A DNA stretch of 64,000 bases from Nostoc sp. NMS8 (lineage in GTDB: Bacteria > Cyanobacteriota > Cyanobacteriia > Cyanobacteriales > Nostocaceae). The stretch is from contig NZ_JABXKK010000104.1 of NCBI RefSeq assembly GCF_017115045.1, forward strand, positions 124,001 to 188,000, in the 5' to 3' direction. The notes beneath the pieces were generated by a model. The model searched no databases. It was not told the origin of the DNA and worked only from the letters and a program-made list of their open reading frames with translations. A program made the translations under genes and the position numbers. Positions 60,255-64,000 of the stretch are shown in pieces. The stretch's first letter is position 1; every line of letters begins with the position of its first letter.

Positions 60255-60527
60255 CTAAACGCTATTGTTAGAAGTTAGTAGCTCATCCAGCTTGCCTTGA
60301 CTGTCTAAAGCGTGGATATCGTCACAACCACCAATATGAGAGTCATTGATGAAAATTTGCGGTAAAGAGCGGCGTCCATTTGCTCTTTGAGCCATTTTAC
60401 TTCTGGCTGCTTCATCTCCATCAATGCTGTATTCGGTAAATTCAACGCCCTTGTTTTTCAGTAAACTTTTGGCACGAATGCAAAACGGGCAAGTCCTCCA
60501 GGTGTAAATTTCTACTTTGGCAGCCAT
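60255..60527 (-). CDS. grxC: Glutaredoxin 3
   Basis: The 90-aa protein has the active site 'TCPFCIRAK' (Cys-Pro-Phe-Cys), 'GRRSLPQIFINDSHIGGCDD' with cis-Pro and glutathione-binding residues. It reduces disulfides with glutathione. It sits ahead of gshB on the same strand, 218 bases apart, a functional pairing. Confidence 0.96.
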   Translation of the reverse strand: MAAKVEIYTWRTCPFCIRAKSLLKNKGVEFTEYSIDGDEAARSKMAQRANGRRSLPQIFINDSHIGGCDDIHALDSQGKLDELLTSNNSV

Positions 60528-60785
60528 GATGTCCTCAACTTGATTTAATACTTCTTAATTTTAGAACTTTGCTACTGGCTATAGCGGCTCTATCCTGATT
60601 TGTCTTCATCCTCAGAAGCCACTAACTAGATTTATATCAAAAAAATTAGCCAAGAGATAAAGTTTGGACTCTTGACTAAGAATTATCTCTATACCAATTT
60701 TTTTTAAAACAGGGTGACTTTTATTTGATTGTGAGAATTGCTTATAAGGCATAACTCAGCTTTCAGTTAGGACTCAAGTTCTCAT

Positions 60786-61619
60786 TTAAGCTGAGACTAG
60801 AGACTTTTTCTTGGCAACCTTCAGCGCACCTACAGCAAATAAACCAAGAGCAGCTGTTGCACCAGGCTCAGGTACTTTTTTAGGTGGAGGTGGCAAAGCA
60901 ATATAATAAGTACTAGGCTCATCTAAACCAGTACCATACTGAAAACGAATATTCTGAATCTTTGTTAAATCAAAGCCAGTAGGTAGCCCTGAGAAAACGA
61001 ATGTGGCAGAGTTCTTCACAAAAGTCCCCCCACTGACTGCCGGATTTGCACTATCGTAACCAGTAATAATACCGTAATTGAATTGCTGTCCACCCGAAAG
61101 ACCAAAACCAGGCGATATACCAAAACCTGCTGTACCAATACCGTAGTGCTGAGTTACTGGCTTAAGTACGCCACTAGCACCACCAAGTCCACTGCTAGCG
61201 GTAGTTTTAGCAAAACCCCATTCAACTGTATTTCCTCCAACCTTGGTAAGATCGACATTTGTTGCGGTAGTTACATTATTCTTGATTACGGTTGGAGCTT
61301 TGGCTGAAGACAACTTTAAATTTGTTAAGGGAGATCCAGCATAATCCCAGAAGATTCCTGTTAGAACATCAGTAGGGGCTGATGCACCTGGCCCTGTATT
61401 AGTAAGGGTCAGTGTCAACTGACCTGCAATTGAATTATCAAAGACAGCTTTTGCCGAAAGGGCTGTACTGCTTCCACCTGATATTGGGTTAGTACCTGTG
61501 GCTGAAAAACTCAAAGATGCTGCATCTGCTCTAGACATCTGCGAAACTGTCACTACAGCTAATGCTGATATAGAGTAGGCTGCATAACCTACTATTTTCT
61601 TAGAATATCTTTGAGACAC
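60786..61619 (-). CDS. PEP-CTERM sorting domain protein
   Basis: The 277-aa protein has a signal peptide ('KIVGYAAYSISALAVVTVSQ'), a beta-rich Ser/Thr/Gly-rich body and a C-terminal 'VPEPGATAALGLFAVGALKV' followed by 'AKKK', the PEP-CTERM signal. Exosortase/EpsH-type enzymes anchor or process such exported proteins, often with exopolysaccharide. No exosortase gene is in the window. The body's function is unknown. Confidence 0.9.
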   Translation of the reverse strand: MSQRYSKKIVGYAAYSISALAVVTVSQMSRADAASLSFSATGTNPISGGSSTALSAKAVFDNSIAGQLTLTLTNTGPGASAPTDVLTGIFWDYAGSPLTNLKLSSAKAPTVIKNNVTTATNVDLTKVGGNTVEWGFAKTTASSGLGGASGVLKPVTQHYGIGTAGFGISPGFGLSGGQQFNYGIITGYDSANPAVSGGTFVKNSATFVFSGLPTGFDLTKIQNIRFQYGTGLDEPSTYYIALPPPPKKVPEPGATAALGLFAVGALKVAKKKSLVSA

Positions 61620-62076
61620 TTGTTTTAAACTCCTTTGCTTTCTATTTAAGACATTTAAGATGTCCCAAAATAACTTTTTTATGAAAATAGCTTATGTATA
61701 AATTGGCATAAGAAACTGTTGCTTGTCTACCTTATGAATCAAGGTTTACTAAAACTTTAAATTGGAAACATGCAATACATTTTTAACAAATATATTGCAT
61801 ATTTTAAGTATTTGCACTTAAGATTTTTTTGGATCTTCTACTACACACAATCAGCTTAATTGGTTAAGTTTTTATTTCTCAGTATTTTTTCTTAATCAAT
61901 CAATTTATCTGGAATATTGTTAATTCGCATCACGAGAAAAGCTAATAATTTTCTAGACATCATACGAGATTTTATGAAGATTAAATGAAAAAGGGAAGGC
62001 GATTTCGCCTTCCCCAAAGTTAAAAATTTAGGACACTAATATATAAAATGCTGACACTGAATTCGCTACTCAAGTT
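61620..62076. other. Region between the PEP-CTERM gene and hflX
   Basis: AT-rich, no gene, except the hflX terminator (61993-62014) and the PEP-CTERM upstream region. Confidence 0.5.
61993..62014 (-). terminator. hflX terminator
   Basis: A 9- to 10-bp GC-rich stem (GGGAAGGCGA / TCGCCTTCCC) with a tiny loop is followed by 'ttttt' on the minus strand, 63 bases past the hflX stop. Confidence 0.85.
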
Positions 62077-63759
62077 TTAACCACAGTCAACTGCATATTG
62101 AATCAACTGGGCAAGGCGATGACGTAGGGTTTCTAATCCCAAGCGCTGACTCGCAGAAATAAACACCGCTAAGGGGAATTCTTCTCTAGCTAGAGCTAGT
62201 GTTTCACTATTGGCTTGGTCGATCTTGTTAAAAATAACTAGCGCGGGGCCAGGAGTTATTGGCATTTGCGCCAGTATTTCTCTAACTGAGCGAATATGAC
62301 GTAACCAGGCAGGGTGAGACAAATCTACTAAATGTAGTAGGGCATCGGCTTCTGTTACTTCTTCCAAGGTGGCGCGGAAGGCATCCATTAAAGATGCAGG
62401 CAGTTCGTGTATGAACCCTACTGTATCTGTAATCAGAATTTCCTGATGTTCATCTGTTTCGCCATGAGGAATTACCAGGCGGCGGGTAGTAGGATCGAGA
62501 GTGGCAAATAGCTGGTCGGCTGTATAAACTTCTGCGTTAGTGAGAGCATTCAGCAGAGTAGACTTACCAGCGTTGGTATATCCAACCAAAGCTACTGAGG
62601 GAACTTCTCGATGCTGCCGTCGCTGCCGTAACCGCGAACGATGTGCCTGTAACTGGGTTACTTCTTTTTGCAGTCGGGAAATACGCTGGCCAATGGCACG
62701 GCGTTCAGTTTCCAGTTTGGTTTCACCAGGGCCACGAGTCCCAATACCACCACCCAATCGGGACATGGTGCGACCTCTACCAGCCAGCCGCGGCTGCATG
62801 TATTCTAACTGTGCTAGTTCTACTTGCAATTTACCGGCACGAGACTGGGCGCGTTGGGCAAAGATATCCAAAATAACTTCGGTACGATCAACCACCCGGA
62901 TACCAATTTGCATTTCTAAATTACGCACTTGGGAGGGTGAGAGGTCGCGGTCGAAGACGACGAGGTTGACTCCTAGTGTTTGGGCTGTTAGGGCAATTTC
63001 TTGCACTTTACCTTCGCCAACTACGGTTTGGGGATGAATGCGCGATCGCTTTTGTTGTATTGTTTGTAATACATCTCCGCCAGCAGTATCAACTAAACGT
63101 GCCAATTCCAATAGGTTGTCCTGGAATTGTAGGGGAGTCATCTCACTGGTCATCAACCCCACAATCAGCACGCGATCGTGGTCAGCATCTACTTCCTGGG
63201 CGATAAATTCGCGCTGGAATTCTGCTTCCAGATTTTCCACCAAGTCTACTAAATCCTGATCTGCTAGATCGTCCAAGTCCAGAGGTGGCGATATACTCCA
63301 ACTTGGGGATTGGATTTGGCTTTCCCCTACCTTCAATGCAGCAGGACTAGTAATCAGGGTGCGAGACTCTTGGGGTGTCAGATGAGCTAGATAAGCTTCT
63401 TTCACATACCCAGTTGCACCGCCTCCCCGCCGTGTAAATCCCGTTCCGGTAATATTTAAGACAACTAGGGCATCTAAGCGTTGTAGTGCCATCGCCGTGA
63501 GTGCCGCTTCATTGGGCGGTTCTGGCTTGAGATGGGTGGCAATACAACGAATACCACTAAGTCGTTCTGCACCGTAACGGGGCAATTCCATCGGTGGTAT
63601 TTGCGTTTGGCGCGGCGTGCCTACCCCGACGCGAATCACTTGTCCGCGACGGTTGATGTAGGCGCACACAGGCTGATTGACTTCTGTGCTAATTGCTGCC
63701 ATACGCTGGGAAAATTCAGGCGTGGTGATGCGATCGCCTGGTATGCGCTGGTGGTACAA
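62077..63759 (-). CDS. hflX: GTPase HflX, ribosome-associated
   Basis: The 560-aa protein carries the HflX domain ('LVVFDRDLSPSQVRNLEMQI', 'GRGRTMSRLGGGIGTRGPGE') and GTPase motifs 'GYTNAGKSTLLNALTN' (G1), 'DTVGFIHELP' (G3) and 'IFNKIDQ' (G4). HflX splits stalled ribosomes. The start shown is a TTG, but 21 more codons of homologous-looking sequence lie upstream ('IETIFGNLQGLKSSQLKQLQ') beginning at an ATA (63822) with no ATG, GTG or TTG before the stop, so the true start may be ATA. Confidence 0.93.
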   Translation of the reverse strand: MYHQRIPGDRITTPEFSQRMAAISTEVNQPVCAYINRRGQVIRVGVGTPRQTQIPPMELPRYGAERLSGIRCIATHLKPEPPNEAALTAMALQRLDALVVLNITGTGFTRRGGGATGYVKEAYLAHLTPQESRTLITSPAALKVGESQIQSPSWSISPPLDLDDLADQDLVDLVENLEAEFQREFIAQEVDADHDRVLIVGLMTSEMTPLQFQDNLLELARLVDTAGGDVLQTIQQKRSRIHPQTVVGEGKVQEIALTAQTLGVNLVVFDRDLSPSQVRNLEMQIGIRVVDRTEVILDIFAQRAQSRAGKLQVELAQLEYMQPRLAGRGRTMSRLGGGIGTRGPGETKLETERRAIGQRISRLQKEVTQLQAHRSRLRQRRQHREVPSVALVGYTNAGKSTLLNALTNAEVYTADQLFATLDPTTRRLVIPHGETDEHQEILITDTVGFIHELPASLMDAFRATLEEVTEADALLHLVDLSHPAWLRHIRSVREILAQMPITPGPALVIFNKIDQANSETLALAREEFPLAVFISASQRLGLETLRHRLAQLIQYAVDCG

Positions 63760-63891
63760 CCGCTGTAGTTGCTTCAGCTGGCTGGACTTCAGACCTTGGA
63801 GATTTCCAAAAATAGTTTCTATAGGCGTTTATGACCAGTTAAATGGCCCCCCGAATCCTTATATGTCTATTTTACAACAGGGTTTAGGCTC

Positions 63892-64000
63892 CTATCTCTC
63901 TCCTTTGAGGGATGCGTTATGAATTTGTTCGCGGGGATACGGTTCGTTTCTTGCTAATTTTGTATAAACCTCTAAATTATTGGCTGACTCGATAAATTGG
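63892..64000 (-). CDS. C-terminal end of an unidentified gene (runs off the right edge)
   Basis: The last 35 codons read 'QFIESANNLEVYTKLARNEP' and then 'YPREQIHNASLKGER' and a stop. The charged, regular composition looks coding. No family can be named. It would lie upstream of hflX on the same strand. Confidence 0.45.
   Translation of the reverse strand, partial: QFIESANNLEVYTKLARNEPYPREQIHNASLKGER

Overview
The window looks like the chromosome of a filamentous, heterocyst-forming cyanobacterium of the Nostoc/Anabaena type. The evidence is the many GCGATCGC (HIP1) octamers, the oxygenic photosynthesis genes (psbO, thf1/psb29, cpcT, ndhS), a group-3 SigF, an FtsZ with the Anabaena-type N-terminal extension, and abundant short tandem repeats between genes. 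As I remember it, the order sigF-psbO ... ftsQ-ftsZ-gshB also resembles Anabaena.

Layout. 1-4.5 kb: the 3' part of ppsA, a decayed xisH-like fragment, a GNAT acetyltransferase and a GT39 mannosyltransferase. 5.0-21.1 kb: a RiPP (ribosomal, post-translationally modified peptide) locus. On the + strand it has an IS630-like HTH protein, a C39-peptidase ABC exporter with a cyclic-nucleotide-binding-like domain, an HlyD adaptor and a PpiC-like protein. On the - strand, converging on these, are a GG-leader precursor, an eight-cysteine protein, two Nif11-leader precursors with X-Y-G core sites, a radical SAM/SPASM enzyme, a 60-aa protein, a phosphotransferase-type kinase, a HopA1-domain protein, an aldo/keto-reductase-like protein, a second PpiC-like protein, three tandem pairs of small double-glycine peptides and one leaderless membrane peptide. 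21.5-32.8 kb: housekeeping genes (trmB, exbB/exbD-like, a holin-fold protein, thf1, cpcT, a STAS protein, hemF, an SRPBCC protein, mrp, rodA, ndhS, a HAS-barrel protein). 32.9-42.4 kb: an antiporter, a nucleotide-sugar pair (UXS, ugd), a DUF2993 protein, a decayed DUF262 gene, cinA and glyA. 42.7-42.9 kb: a three-repeat CRISPR relic. 43-47.8 kb: a lipoprotein pair, sigF, psbO. 48-54.5 kb: a giant STAND-WD40 protein with a partner ATPase. 55-64 kb: ftsQ, ftsZ, gshB, grxC, a PEP-CTERM protein, hflX and the 3' end of one more gene.

The most interesting part is 5-21 kb. Two maturation systems seem to share one exporter. The first is a radical SAM splicease-like enzyme with Nif11-leader precursors, each carrying two X-Y-G sites, the pattern known from cyanobacterial spliceotides (PlpX/PlpY). 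The second is a kinase plus HopA1-domain pair like that of class V lanthipeptide synthetases, next to three copies of a two-peptide gene pair with a shared, unusual leader. The C39 peptidase of the exporter would cut both leader types at their Gly-Gly sites. All pathway assignments are inferences from motifs and gene order; no searches were run.
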